Assembly: GCA_934875675.1 (NCBI GenBank) | Contig: CAKXIK010000043.1 | Span: 1-21,369, forward strand | Reading direction: 5' to 3' | DNA from: an uncultured bacterium | Lineage (GTDB): Bacteria; Bacillota; Clostridia; Oscillospirales; Acutalibacteraceae | Length of the DNA: 21,369 bases | Shown here: positions 1 to 7,675 of the stretch, piece after piece | How positions within the stretch are numbered: position 1 is the stretch's first letter | Layout of the letters: every line of letters starts with the position of its first letter | Notes under the pieces: model-generated | What the model was told of the DNA's origin: nothing | The model's database searches: none | What the model saw: the letters and a program-made list of their open reading frames with translations, nothing else | Position numbers and translations under genes: made by a program

Positions 1-17
1 GGTTATGTGTGACGGCA

Positions 18-620
18 TCAATTCGTTGTTTTTTTACTGAACAAACAAGTAATTGCATAAACCTTTTCATATCCTAATTCAAGATAAGTTTGTGGGTGAT
101 CAAATCCATATTGTAGCGAAAGAGAGGATACTTCATTTTTTGAGGTATGAATTTGGATTACTAAAGGAATTTCTTTCTCATATTCAATCGTGGTTTTATC
201 AGTCAGAAATGATGTTGTTGTACTCAGATTCTCAAAGCTAAATTCAGTCTCAGATTTATAACCGGTTGAGCCTTCATGTTCTATGGACGTTCGCAATCCC
301 AATCCGATGTTATCAAAAGATAATGCAATTCTGCTTTTGACTTCGTTTAATTTTATGCTATCACCACCCGTGATCAATCTCCATTCATTCCCTTGCAATG
401 CATAAGTGTTGATTTGCAAGGACCGCACGGTATCGTCCACTACAAAATCTAATATATACGGCATTTTTTCTGAACCAACAAGATCAAGAATGGATTGTTC
501 CTGATCCGTTAAGGTAGCTTTTTGAATATACATTTTATCGTTCTTCGCTGTTCTTAGGGAACAGGCTGTTATCGAAAAAAGCAGTGTTATAACAATAAAC
601 AAGCATGCCATCTTTTTCAT
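18..620 (-). CDS. Small secreted lipoprotein, unknown function
   Basis: A 200-residue protein whose N-terminus is a clear lipoprotein signal: two lysines, a hydrophobic run to about residue 18, and a lipobox ending in ITAC with Cys20 as the lipidation site. It is therefore expected to sit on the outer face of the cytoplasmic membrane. The rest is a mixed, beta-rich-looking soluble domain with no motif I recognise and only one further Cys near the C-terminus. The ATG start is supported by GGAGAAG just upstream on the minus strand. It lies about 95 bases downstream of the response regulator on the same strand, so it may be co-transcribed with it and belong to an envelope-stress response; that link rests on position only. 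Confidence 0.75.
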   Translation of the reverse strand: MKKMACLFIVITLLFSITACSLRTAKNDKMYIQKATLTDQEQSILDLVGSEKMPYILDFVVDDTVRSLQINTYALQGNEWRLITGGDSIKLNEVKSRIALSFDNIGLGLRTSIEHEGSTGYKSETEFSFENLSTTTSFLTDKTTIEYEKEIPLVIQIHTSKNEVSSLSLQYGFDHPQTYLELGYEKVYAITCLFSKKTTN

Positions 621-695
621 ACAATCTTCTCCAGTCGTTATATACTTGATATGTAATTTTAATTTGTGAAAAACATTATCAGCAGTGTATTAATG

Positions 696-723
696 ATCGG
701 ATAAATCATACCGATTATCCGAT
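696..723 (-). other. Inverted repeat spanning the response regulator stop codon
   Basis: ATCGGATAA (696-704) and TTATCCGAT (715-723) are perfect 9-base inverted arms around a 10-base loop, and the TAA stop of the response regulator lies in one arm. No U-rich tract follows on the minus strand, so this is not a standard intrinsic terminator. It could be an mRNA processing or stability hairpin between the regulator and the lipoprotein gene. Confidence 0.5.
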
Positions 724-1386
724 TTGATAGCCAAGCCCTTTTTTTGTTGCAATCAATTCCTTTAGTCCGATATCATCCAATTTCTTTCGCAGTCTTGCAA
801 TATTTACAGTTAATGTATTGTCATCCACAAAGCAATCCGTTTCCCACAAAGCAGTCATCATTGTTTCCCGAGAGACAACCCGACCGCTGTTTTCAAATAA
901 AATTTGTAAAATTTTCAGCTCATTGCGGGTAAGGTCCACTTTTGCTGCACCGTGAAGTAAGGTTGCATCGCTGAGGTTTAAAATAGCATCCTGATAACGC
1001 AGCAAATTGCTTTGTCCGGAAAAATCATAGCTTCTGCGCAGCAATGCCTGTACCTTTGCAGCCAAAACCGTCAGATCGAACGGTTTTGCAATAAAATCAT
1101 CACCGCCCTGTGTAATTGCCATAATAATATTCATATTATCCGAAGCAGAGGAAATAAAAATAATCGGAATCTTTGATATCTTCCGGATTTCTTCACACCA
1201 ATGAAAACCGTTAAAAAAGGGGAGTGTAATGTCAAGCAGAATCAACTGCGGATCATAATCTGTAAATTCGGCAAGAACATTATGAAAATCCTGAACACAG
1301 CGTGCAGAGTGCCCCCAGGTTTCCAAGTGTTTTTGCAGCATCTGAGCAATGACTTGATCGTCTTCCACAATCATGATGCGATACAA
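715..1386 (-). CDS. OmpR-family response regulator, BceR-like
   Basis: A two-component response regulator. The N-terminal receiver domain (about residues 1-120) begins YRIMIVEDD, has the phospho-acceptor Asp in LLDITLPFFNG, the switch Ser in FISSASDN and the conserved Lys in IAKPFD. The C-terminal winged helix (about 130-223) has the OmpR-type ending with TVNIARLRKKL and KKGLGYQIG. The wording around FFNGFHWCEEIRKISKIPIIF resembles regulators of the BceR/bacitracin-sensing group, which control peptide-antibiotic exporters; this is family knowledge, not proof of function. I prefer the TTG start because AAGAAGG lies about 9 bases upstream; a GTG two codons earlier is too close to that site, and an ATG lies four codons later. 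No histidine kinase or BceAB exporter is present, so the partner lies beyond the left edge or elsewhere. Confidence 0.87.
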   Translation of the reverse strand: MYRIMIVEDDQVIAQMLQKHLETWGHSARCVQDFHNVLAEFTDYDPQLILLDITLPFFNGFHWCEEIRKISKIPIIFISSASDNMNIIMAITQGGDDFIAKPFDLTVLAAKVQALLRRSYDFSGQSNLLRYQDAILNLSDATLLHGAAKVDLTRNELKILQILFENSGRVVSRETMMTALWETDCFVDDNTLTVNIARLRKKLDDIGLKELIATKKGLGYQIG

Positions 1387-1422
1387 GAGCACACCTTCTT
1401 TAAAGTTTTTTAATTCTTTTTT

Positions 1423-1450
1423 AGTATACCATAGAAAAGAATACTTGCAA
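1423..1450 (-). promoter_or_regulatory. SigmaA-type promoter of the response regulator gene
   Basis: Read on the minus strand, TTGCAA (1445-1450) is separated by 16 bases from TATACT (1423-1428), about 37 bases before the gene start. It is divergent from the sipL promoter. Confidence 0.6.
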
Positions 1451-1483
1451 AGCCAAAGCCTGTCACAAAATTATAAAAGGAAC

Positions 1484-1512
1484 GAATACCTGTGTAATAT
1501 TGCGCATAAGAA
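1484..1512 (+). promoter_or_regulatory. SigmaE-like (mother-cell) promoter of the sipL-like gene
   Basis: GAATA at 1484-1488 is followed after 16 bases by CATA at 1505-1508. This matches the Bacillus SigmaE layout (KMATAWW, 14 bases, CATANNNT) in the ATA and CATA cores; the two W positions are CC here. It is 35-60 bases before the chosen start and fits the sporulation role of the gene. No good SigmaA promoter is seen in the same stretch. Confidence 0.55.
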
Positions 1513-1544
1513 TGAACAGAAACCGGAAAAAGGAGAGTGTCCGT

Positions 1545-3083
1545 ATGGATTTTCAAACTGAGAAGGAGTCCTTTTGCAGCCTACGGGAATTGTTCAGCGG
1601 TAGTTCGGAACAACCAATCGATTTGGATGTTACGCTGCCGGACTATTGCCCTGATATTTCCAGAATCCTGAAATGCCAGGTGATGCCGCAGATTACTTCA
1701 CGACAGATCGTGGGAGATCGACTGAATGTGGAGGGATCCTCGCTAATTCGCCTGCTTTATGTGGATGAGGAAGGCAAGGGTGTGCGCAATTGCGAGCTAA
1801 CAAGCGCTTTTTCCGCAACATTCAACCTAAAACAAACCCCGGAACAACCAATCGTGTTCACCTCAGTTCGGGTTGATTTTATCAATTGCAGGGCTATTAC
1901 AAAGCGCAGAATCGACTTGCATGGCGCATTTACAGTGTTCGCGCGTGTTTTAGGAATGCAGCGGGAAGAAATTTTGACGGATAGCAGCGGTGCTGGCGTT
2001 ATGATGAAGAAAAAGCACTGTGAAGCAGATCAGTTTGTTTCGGCCGCACAGCAGCCCTTTACTCTGAGTGAAACTTTCGAGCTTGATTCAGGTAAACAAG
2101 CAGAGGCGTTGGTTCGCTTCAGTGCATCTGGATGTGTCACAGATTATAAGGTAATTGCCGACAAGGTGATTGTAAAGGGAGAAGTTACAATTGACTTTCT
2201 CTATCTGACGGATGTTGAGGCAGGTACACTGGATACCGCAGAGTTTACAGAACCGTTCAGCCAGATTATTGATCTGGATGGGATTGACGATGATTGTATT
2301 TGCGATGTGCGGCTGGAGTTACTTTCTGTGCAGGCACAGATGACACCATCTGCTGCAGATGAACCGGCGCAACTGGAAACAGAGATAAGGGCAGTTGCCA
2401 CCGCAATCGCAAAACGCTGTGTCCCGGTGCCAATGGTTATGGACGCTTATTCAACACAATACGAAGCATCCATGCAAAAAAAATCAGTCTGTTTTGAAAA
2501 ACGGATTGATAAAATTAATGAAACTTTTCTTTGCAAAGGCAACATCTCTGCTTCCACAGATGCGGTTGCAGCTGTCACCGATGTGTGGTGTGACGTTGTT
2601 TCTGCAACCACATCTGCACATGACGGAAAGCTGGAAATCAGCGGGCGTGTAAATGTCTGCCTGCTTACACAGGACGCAGAAGACTCTCCGCATTATTACG
2701 AAGGCGCTTTGGATTACTCCAGCGTACATGAGTACCCGAATTGCGCAGATGCTATAACTGCAATGCCGGAAGTTTCGGTTGCATCGGCAGGATATCGTAT
2801 TTCAGGTGCAGATTCCATTGAAATGCGTCTGGAACTTCGGTTAAGCGCACCTGTATGTAAGCAAATCAAGGAAAACGCAGTTTCGGATATTGTGCCCGAT
2901 GAACAAAAGCCGAAAACCCATGATAATGCTTGTGCACTGACACTTTATTATGCCGATGAAGGAGAATCCATCTGGGAAATTGCCCGTCGTTATGATACGT
3001 CACAAGAAGCTATCAGCAAAGAAAATGATCTTCAGGGAGAAGCGGTGGAAAAGCGTGGTATGTTGTTGATTCCAGCTATTTAA
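1545..3083 (+). CDS. sipL: Spore coat morphogenesis protein, SipL-like (SPOCS/DUF3794 + LysM)
   Basis: A 512-residue protein with the architecture of SipL, which in Clostridioides difficile binds SpoIVA and attaches the coat to the forespore. I see three SPOCS/DUF3794-like repeats at roughly residues 25-120 (with the PDYCPDISRIL motif), 165-265 and 320-410. A C-terminal LysM domain (about 463-512) includes DEGESIWEIARRYDT and ends in LLIPAI. In C. difficile the LysM domain is the part that contacts SpoIVA; here spoIVA lies about 11 kb downstream. The length is close to the roughly 520 residues of the C. difficile protein. The start at 1545 is chosen because AGGAGAG lies 7 bases upstream; the frame stays open 15 codons further upstream, but without a ribosome site. 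There is no signal peptide, as expected for a mother-cell cytoplasmic protein. It stands alone between its own promoter and terminator. Confidence 0.85.
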   Translation: MDFQTEKESFCSLRELFSGSSEQPIDLDVTLPDYCPDISRILKCQVMPQITSRQIVGDRLNVEGSSLIRLLYVDEEGKGVRNCELTSAFSATFNLKQTPEQPIVFTSVRVDFINCRAITKRRIDLHGAFTVFARVLGMQREEILTDSSGAGVMMKKKHCEADQFVSAAQQPFTLSETFELDSGKQAEALVRFSASGCVTDYKVIADKVIVKGEVTIDFLYLTDVEAGTLDTAEFTEPFSQIIDLDGIDDDCICDVRLELLSVQAQMTPSAADEPAQLETEIRAVATAIAKRCVPVPMVMDAYSTQYEASMQKKSVCFEKRIDKINETFLCKGNISASTDAVAAVTDVWCDVVSATTSAHDGKLEISGRVNVCLLTQDAEDSPHYYEGALDYSSVHEYPNCADAITAMPEVSVASAGYRISGADSIEMRLELRLSAPVCKQIKENAVSDIVPDEQKPKTHDNACALTLYYADEGESIWEIARRYDTSQEAISKENDLQGEAVEKRGMLLIPAI

Positions 3084-3086
3084 TAC

Positions 3087-3131
3087 AAAAAAATCCGGTT
3101 TCTGAGTGAATACCAGAGACCGGATTTTTTT
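3087..3131 (+). terminator. Intrinsic terminator after the sipL-like gene
   Basis: The arm AATCCGGTTTCTG pairs with CAGAGACCGGATT (one unpaired or wobble position) around a short AT-rich loop, followed by a run of seven T. A-rich sequence on the other side could let it work in both directions. Confidence 0.85.
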
Positions 3132-3291
3132 GTGCTCAATTATTACATTATACATGATTTTTTGCAAACAATAATCTTAGCTAATGAGAAAAATAACGGA
3201 ATAAAACCGTATAAAACAGGGAAGACTATAGCAATGATGCATAAAATATTGTGCAATAACATTGTTATAATGCTATATTTCTAAAAGACGC
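3132..3291. other. AT-rich intergenic stretch, nothing recognised
   Basis: Between the sipL terminator and the LacI-gene promoter I see only AT-rich DNA with no open frame, no strong hairpin and no convincing promoter pair. A TATAAT at 3266-3271 has no suitable -35 box at normal spacing. Confidence 0.5.
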
Positions 3292-3320
3292 TTGATTTTT
3301 CAGGAAAAGTGATGTAAGAT
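3292..3320 (+). promoter_or_regulatory. SigmaA-type promoter of the LacI-family gene
   Basis: TTGATT (3292-3297), 17 bases, TAAGAT (3315-3320). Transcription should begin near 3327, so the operator boxes at 3336-3371 fall in the first bases of the transcript. Confidence 0.6.
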
Positions 3321-3334
3321 AAAGCCATAGGAAC

Positions 3335-3372
3335 TGGTATCGTTTCCGGCAACGTTACCGGAAACGATACCA
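3335..3372. promoter_or_regulatory. Triple-box LacI/GalR-type operator, 38-bp near-perfect palindrome
   Basis: Three abutting 12-base boxes all fit GGNANCGNTNCC: GGTATCGTTTCC (3336-3347), GGCAACGTTACC (3348-3359) and GGAAACGATACC (3360-3371). The outer boxes are exact reverse complements of each other. The whole 38 bases are symmetric about 3353/3354 except for one pair (C3350 against A3357). A central CG step in a palindrome is typical of LacI/GalR-family operators. Lying between the predicted +1 and the ribosome site (AGGAGG, 3374-3379) of a LacI-family gene, it is best read as an autoregulatory operator. The same bases would form a strong hairpin in the mRNA ending one base before the ribosome site. 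Confidence 0.8.
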
Positions 3373-3386
3373 CAGGAGGCTTACAA

Positions 3387-4415
3387 TTGGCTTATACGAT
3401 TAAAGATATTGCAAAAGAGTCGGGGTATGCGGTTAGTACGGTATCGCGCGCATTGAATGATCACCCCGATGTTAGTGAGACTGCTAAACGCCGGATTTGT
3501 GAAATTGTGGAAGCTCACAATTTCATACCCAACAGCAATGCCAGGCAGCTAAAGGTTCAGCAAAGCAAGGATATCGCAGTCGTCATCAAAGGTACGTTTA
3601 ATCCCTTTTTTGCATCCATTTTGGAACAAATGCAAAATCTCATTGCAATGCATGGTTACACTGCAGATGTCCATTATTTGGATGAAGGCGCGGATGAGGT
3701 ATTTGAAGGCAAACAGATTTCTAAGGAGTCCAAACCGCTGGGCATCGTATTTTTGGGCGGCAATGCCTACACTTTCCAAGAAAGCTTTCACGAAATTACG
3801 CTGCCAAGTGTTTTGGTGACTACCGTCTCAGATCAATTCAAGTTTCCCAATCTTTCTTGTGTTGGTGTGGATGACAAGATAGCATTTTATCAGTCCGCAT
3901 CATTTATGCTCCAAAAGGGTCATCGTAAATTTGCCGTTTTAGGCGGCGACCTTCATTCATCTTATATTAGTGAGCTCCGTTTTGAAGGTGCCGTTCATGC
4001 ATTCCGTGAAGCAGGGATCACATTTCAAAATGATTTGTATCAAAAAGCCAACTTTACGTTCGGAAGCGGATATCGTGCTACGCAGCGCCTTTTGTCAAGA
4101 ACAAAAGATTTTACCTGTTTGCTTTGCATGAGTGATACACAAGCGATCGGTGCCATTCGTGCCTTGCATGAAGCCGGAATTCGTGTTCCTGAGGATGTGT
4201 CGGTGGTTGGATTCGATGGAATTGAGTTGGGAGATTATTGCATCCCAAAGCTTGCAACCATGCGCCAGCCGCAAAGCGAAATAGCACGTCATAGTATTCA
4301 TCAGTTGATCGCTCAGATGGAAAAGGACGAAGAGGCACAAAACATTCTTCTCAATGCCTCCATAGTAGAAGGAGAGAGCGTCCGTTCAATATCGGTATCG
4401 AACGATTGCAATTGA
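3387..4415 (+). CDS. LacI/GalR-family transcriptional regulator
   Basis: A 342-residue sugar-responsive DNA-binding protein. Residues 3-23 form the LacI helix-turn-helix (TIKDIAKESGYAVSTVSRAL), followed by the hinge helix region with the RR..I and N..AR pattern. From about residue 60 there is the periplasmic-binding-protein-like effector domain with NPFFASILEQ, CVGVDD, GHRKFAVLGG and DVSVVGFDGIELGDY. The start is TTG, placed by AGGAGG seven bases upstream; an ATG start is not available there. It precedes a sugar ABC transporter and malQ on the same strand, so it probably represses (or activates) that maltodextrin-type locus and itself. The effector sugar cannot be read from the sequence. Confidence 0.92.
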   Translation: MAYTIKDIAKESGYAVSTVSRALNDHPDVSETAKRRICEIVEAHNFIPNSNARQLKVQQSKDIAVVIKGTFNPFFASILEQMQNLIAMHGYTADVHYLDEGADEVFEGKQISKESKPLGIVFLGGNAYTFQESFHEITLPSVLVTTVSDQFKFPNLSCVGVDDKIAFYQSASFMLQKGHRKFAVLGGDLHSSYISELRFEGAVHAFREAGITFQNDLYQKANFTFGSGYRATQRLLSRTKDFTCLLCMSDTQAIGAIRALHEAGIRVPEDVSVVGFDGIELGDYCIPKLATMRQPQSEIARHSIHQLIAQMEKDEEAQNILLNASIVEGESVRSISVSNDCN

Positions 4416-4434
4416 GCAATGGTTTTGATATAAA
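4406..4434 (+). promoter_or_regulatory. Probable internal promoter of the binding-protein gene
   Basis: TTGCAA (4406-4411), 17 bases, TATAAA (4429-4434); the -35 box lies inside the last codons of the LacI-family gene. Just upstream, GGTATCG-AA-CGAT (4394-4406) repeats the outer operator arm GGTATCG seen at 3336-3342 and could be a weak regulator site. The transporter operon may therefore be transcribed both from here and from the regulator promoter. Confidence 0.5.
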
Positions 4435-4455
4435 AAAATACGGGAGGAAAAACGT

Positions 4456-5823
4456 ATGAAAAAAATACTCGCAATGATTCTTGCACTTTCTATGACCGTT
4501 GCAATGGCTGCCTGTACAGGAGGTTCAACGTCTTCGGATGTGTCTGAAGGAACAGGTTCTACAACAACAGAATCCAAAACAGCAGGAACGGGCAGTGTGT
4601 ATTACCTGAACTTCAAACCGGAACAGGCGGATGCATGGGTTGCTCTTGCAAAGAAGTATACAGAAGAAACCAAAATTCCGGTGACGGTTGTCACCGCTGC
4701 TTCTGGTACCTACGAGTCGACACTGAAGTCTGAAATCGCAAAAACCGAAGCCCCAACACTGTTTCAGGTGAACGGTCCTGTTGGTCTTGCAACCTGGAAG
4801 GATTATTGCTATGATCTTTCCAAGTCCGAAGTTTACAAGCAACTTACCAGTGATGAATTTGCTCTGAAAAATGGTAATGAAGTTGCCGGTATCGCCTATG
4901 TTATTGAAACGTATGGCTTGATTTACAACAAAACCCTAATGAGCAAATATTGCGGTCTTGCAAATGCCAAGGTGAAGGATGTTTCTGAAATCAACAGCTT
5001 TGCAAAACTCAAGGAAGTTGCCGACGATATGCAGGCACGCAAGGATGAACTTGGAATTAAGGGTGCATTCACTTCTGCAGGTATGGATTCTTCTTCCGAT
5101 TGGCGTTTTAAGACTCATCTCGCAAATCTGCCGATTTATTATGAATATAAGGCAGACAATATTGGTGATACCGAAGCAATCAAAGGCACCTATCTGGAAA
5201 ACTACAAGAATATTTGGGATCTTTATCTGAACGATTCTACCTGTGATCCTAAAGTGCTCAGCAGCAAAACCGGTGATGATGCGCTTTCCGAGTTTGTTAT
5301 GAGTGAAGCAGTGTTCTATCAGAACGGTACTTGGGCTTATAGCGACATTCAGAAGGACGGCTCTCTTTCCGACGATGAAATTGGCATGCTTCCAATCTAT
5401 ATCGGCGCCAAGGATGAAGAAAATCAGGGTCTGTGCACGGGTTCCGAAAACTACTGGTGCGTAAACAAGAATGCTTCCCAGGAAGACATTCAGGCAACAT
5501 TGGATTTCTTGAATTGGTGCATTTCCAGCGATGAAGGCCGTGCTGCTCTTTGCAACGACATGGGCTTTGTCTGCCCGTTCAAAACCTTTACGGATGAATA
5601 TCTGCCGAAGAACCCGCTTATTGCGGCTGCTAACGAATATATTGCAGCAGGCAAAACTCCGGTTGCATGGTGCTTTACAACAATGCCAAGCGAAACATGG
5701 AAAAATAATGTTGGCGGCGCACTTCTCAAATATGCACAGGGAACTGGTTCTTGGGACGATGTTAAGACTGCATTTGTAGATGGATGGAAGACGGAAAAGG
5801 CAGCCGCTAAGACTGCACAGTAA
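4456..5823 (+). CDS. Sugar ABC transporter substrate-binding lipoprotein
   Basis: A 455-residue extracellular solute-binding protein of the MalE-like family 1 type. It starts with a lipoprotein signal (MKKILAMILALSMTVAMAAC, Cys20 lipidated), then a Ser/Thr/Gly-rich linker to about residue 45. The mature domain shows typical features: KYTEETKIPVTVVTAASGTYESTLKSEIA, the APTLFQVNG strand, VIETYGLIYNK and a C-terminal ETWKNNVGGALLKYAQG. It captures a sugar at the cell surface and hands it to the two permeases downstream. The neighbouring malQ and phosphorylase point to malto-oligosaccharides or a related alpha-glucoside, but the ligand is inferred from context. GGGAGG precedes the ATG by 8 bases. 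A hairpin separates it from the permeases, which would let this protein be made in excess, as is usual for binding proteins. Confidence 0.92.
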   Translation: MKKILAMILALSMTVAMAACTGGSTSSDVSEGTGSTTTESKTAGTGSVYYLNFKPEQADAWVALAKKYTEETKIPVTVVTAASGTYESTLKSEIAKTEAPTLFQVNGPVGLATWKDYCYDLSKSEVYKQLTSDEFALKNGNEVAGIAYVIETYGLIYNKTLMSKYCGLANAKVKDVSEINSFAKLKEVADDMQARKDELGIKGAFTSAGMDSSSDWRFKTHLANLPIYYEYKADNIGDTEAIKGTYLENYKNIWDLYLNDSTCDPKVLSSKTGDDALSEFVMSEAVFYQNGTWAYSDIQKDGSLSDDEIGMLPIYIGAKDEENQGLCTGSENYWCVNKNASQEDIQATLDFLNWCISSDEGRAALCNDMGFVCPFKTFTDEYLPKNPLIAAANEYIAAGKTPVAWCFTTMPSETWKNNVGGALLKYAQGTGSWDDVKTAFVDGWKTEKAAAKTAQ

Positions 5824-5883
5824 TGGAATCTTTCCTTATACTTTAATTTTCAACCTTTTATCAATTTTACCCGACAAAGAAGG

Positions 5884-5913
5884 AGGGGTGAGCACCCGCT
5901 CACCCCTTTTTTT
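5884..5913 (+). terminator. Hairpin and T-run between binding-protein and permease genes
   Basis: A perfect 10-base stem, AGGGGTGAGC (5884-5893) with GCTCACCCCT (5898-5907), a 4-base loop and seven T residues. It looks like an intrinsic terminator inside the operon. No new promoter is obvious before 5976, so partial read-through is the likely design, giving more binding protein than permease. Confidence 0.8.
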
Positions 5914-5975
5914 CATTCAAAGATGTTTGTTACGCAATAGATTTTACTTTTGCAGCAAGAAAGAGGTGAGCCCCT

Positions 5976-6818
5976 GTGCAAAAAGCGTTAAAAAAATACT
6001 GGCCGGTTTTTGTGCTCCCAACGATGCTTGCTTTTTGTATCGGTTTTATCATTCCGTTTATCATGGGAATTTATCTTAGCTTTTGTAAGTTTACAACCGT
6101 TACGGATGGTGTGTGGGTTGGGCTAAGCAACTATACAAAAATATTCACAGACGCAACATTTTCACATGCACTTTGGTTTACGGTACTGTTCACGGTGGTT
6201 TCTGTGATTTTGATCAATGTGCTGGCCTTTGCGGTTGCATTGTTAATGACACGGGGAATTCGCGGCACCAATATTTTTCGTACCGTATTTTTCATGCCAA
6301 ATTTGATTGGCGGCATCGTGCTCGGATATATCTGGCAAATGATTTTTAATGGGATTCTGCAGAATTACGGCAAGACGCTGACTTACTCGGCAGATTATGG
6401 GTTTTGGGGTTTGGTGATCCTGATGTGCTGGCAGCAGGTGGGCTACATGATGATTATCTATATTGCCGGCATTCAAAGTGTGTCCAAAGATTTGTATGAA
6501 GCAGCGGAAATTGATGGCTGTGGAAAATGGAAAACGCTTTGGAACATTACGATTCCCAATGTAATGCCCAGTATTACGATCTGCATGTTTTTAACCCTGA
6601 CAAACGGATTCAAGCTATTCGATCAAAACCTTGCACTTACAGCAGGGCAGCCAGCAAACGAAACCGAAATGCTGGCGCTCAATATCTTTAATACCTTCTA
6701 TGGCCGGACCGGTTGGGAAGGCGTTGGCCAGGCAAAAGCCGTGATCTTTTTCATCATTGTTGTGGCAATTGCCCTTTTGCAGCTCAGATTAACACGTTCC
6801 AAGGAGGTGCAGCAATAA
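5976..6818 (+). CDS. Sugar ABC transporter permease, MalF/UgpA-like
   Basis: A 280-residue inner-membrane protein with about six hydrophobic segments (near 10-32, 66-90, 108-125, 143-168, 197-215 and 255-272). Its cytoplasmic EAA loop LYEAAEIDGCGKWKTLWNITIPN, residues 173-195, is the contact site for the ABC ATPase. It forms a heterodimeric channel with the next gene product. The start is GTG with AGGTGAG five bases before it; no ATG lies nearby in frame. Length and order (binding protein, then this type, then the MalG type) are standard for family-1 carbohydrate uptake systems. No ATPase gene follows. Confidence 0.92.
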   Translation: MQKALKKYWPVFVLPTMLAFCIGFIIPFIMGIYLSFCKFTTVTDGVWVGLSNYTKIFTDATFSHALWFTVLFTVVSVILINVLAFAVALLMTRGIRGTNIFRTVFFMPNLIGGIVLGYIWQMIFNGILQNYGKTLTYSADYGFWGLVILMCWQQVGYMMIIYIAGIQSVSKDLYEAAEIDGCGKWKTLWNITIPNVMPSITICMFLTLTNGFKLFDQNLALTAGQPANETEMLALNIFNTFYGRTGWEGVGQAKAVIFFIIVVAIALLQLRLTRSKEVQQ

Positions 6819-7657
6819 TGACGGGAGAAAAGAAAAAAGGCAACTGGATTTTAACGGTATTTCTTTCGCTTTTTTCTGTGCTGTATCTTTGTCCGATCTT
6901 GATTGTCTTGGTTAACTCGTTTAAGAAAAAAGCTTATATTAACCGGTATCCATTTACGCTGCCAACAGGAAAAAGCTTTGTAGCATGGGATAATTATGTA
7001 GAAGGAATCAATAAAATTAATTTCTTTGATGCAGCGTTTAATAGTTTTATTATTACAGTAGGATCTGTGCTTGTAATTTTAATTTGTACCTCCATGTGTG
7101 CATGGTATATCAGTCGAAGAATTAATTTTGCAACCAAAGGTATATATTATCTCTGTCTTTTCAGCATGGTGGTACCTTTTCAAATGGTTATGTTTACGCT
7201 CAGTAAGATTGCAGACATTTTAAAGCTGAGCAATCCGCTTGGTCTGATTATCGTCTATCTTGGATTTGGTGCAGGGTTGGCTGTTTTCATGTTCTGCGGC
7301 TTTGTAAAGAGCATTCCCCTGGAAATTGAGGAGGCAGCCATGATTGACGGCGCAAATCCGCTTAAGTCGTTTTTCAGCGTAATTCTTCCGATCATGAAAC
7401 CCACCTATATTTCGGTTGGTATTCTGGAAACAATGTGGATTTGGAACGATTACCTGCTGCCGTATCTTGTGCTCAATTTGAAGAAATATAAAACAATTCC
7501 GATTGCTATTCAATATCTTAAAGGCGGCTATGGTTCCATTGATTGGGGGGCTATGATGGCAATGTTGGTTCTGGCGATTATTCCGGTTGTTGTGTTTTAT
7601 CTGTTTTGTCAGAAGCACATCATTGAAGGTGTAGTGGCAGGTGCAGTAAAGGGATAA
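6818..7657 (+). CDS. Sugar ABC transporter permease, MalG-like
   Basis: A 279-residue membrane protein, second half of the permease pair. Hydrophobic segments lie near 10-32, 72-96, 107-128, 141-162, 190-208 and 244-263. The EAA loop, residues 169-191, reads EIEEAAMIDGANPLKSFFSVILP. The start overlaps the stop of the previous permease by one base (TAATG) with AAGGAGGTG nine bases upstream, so translation is probably coupled and the two subunits made in equal amounts. The frame is open for 35 codons further upstream, but that part is within the first permease gene and lacks a ribosome site. Confidence 0.92.
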   Translation: MTGEKKKGNWILTVFLSLFSVLYLCPILIVLVNSFKKKAYINRYPFTLPTGKSFVAWDNYVEGINKINFFDAAFNSFIITVGSVLVILICTSMCAWYISRRINFATKGIYYLCLFSMVVPFQMVMFTLSKIADILKLSNPLGLIIVYLGFGAGLAVFMFCGFVKSIPLEIEEAAMIDGANPLKSFFSVILPIMKPTYISVGILETMWIWNDYLLPYLVLNLKKYKTIPIAIQYLKGGYGSIDWGAMMAMLVLAIIPVVVFYLFCQKHIIEGVVAGAVKG

Positions 7658-7675
7658 ACATTGGAGGTGCACAAA

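Noticed and set aside
1500..1544. Longer N-terminus of the sipL-like protein
   Set aside because: The 15 extra codons are Arg/Lys/Asn-rich, unlike the family, overlap the promoter, and have no ribosome site; the ATG at 1545 does.
6713..6817. Extended start for the second permease
   Set aside because: These codons lie entirely in the first permease gene in another frame and encode no membrane segment; AAGGAGGTG marks 6818 as the start.
7220..7672. 150-residue minus-strand open frame opposite the second permease
   Set aside because: It is a His/Asn-rich shadow of a clear permease gene, with no domain and no ribosome site.
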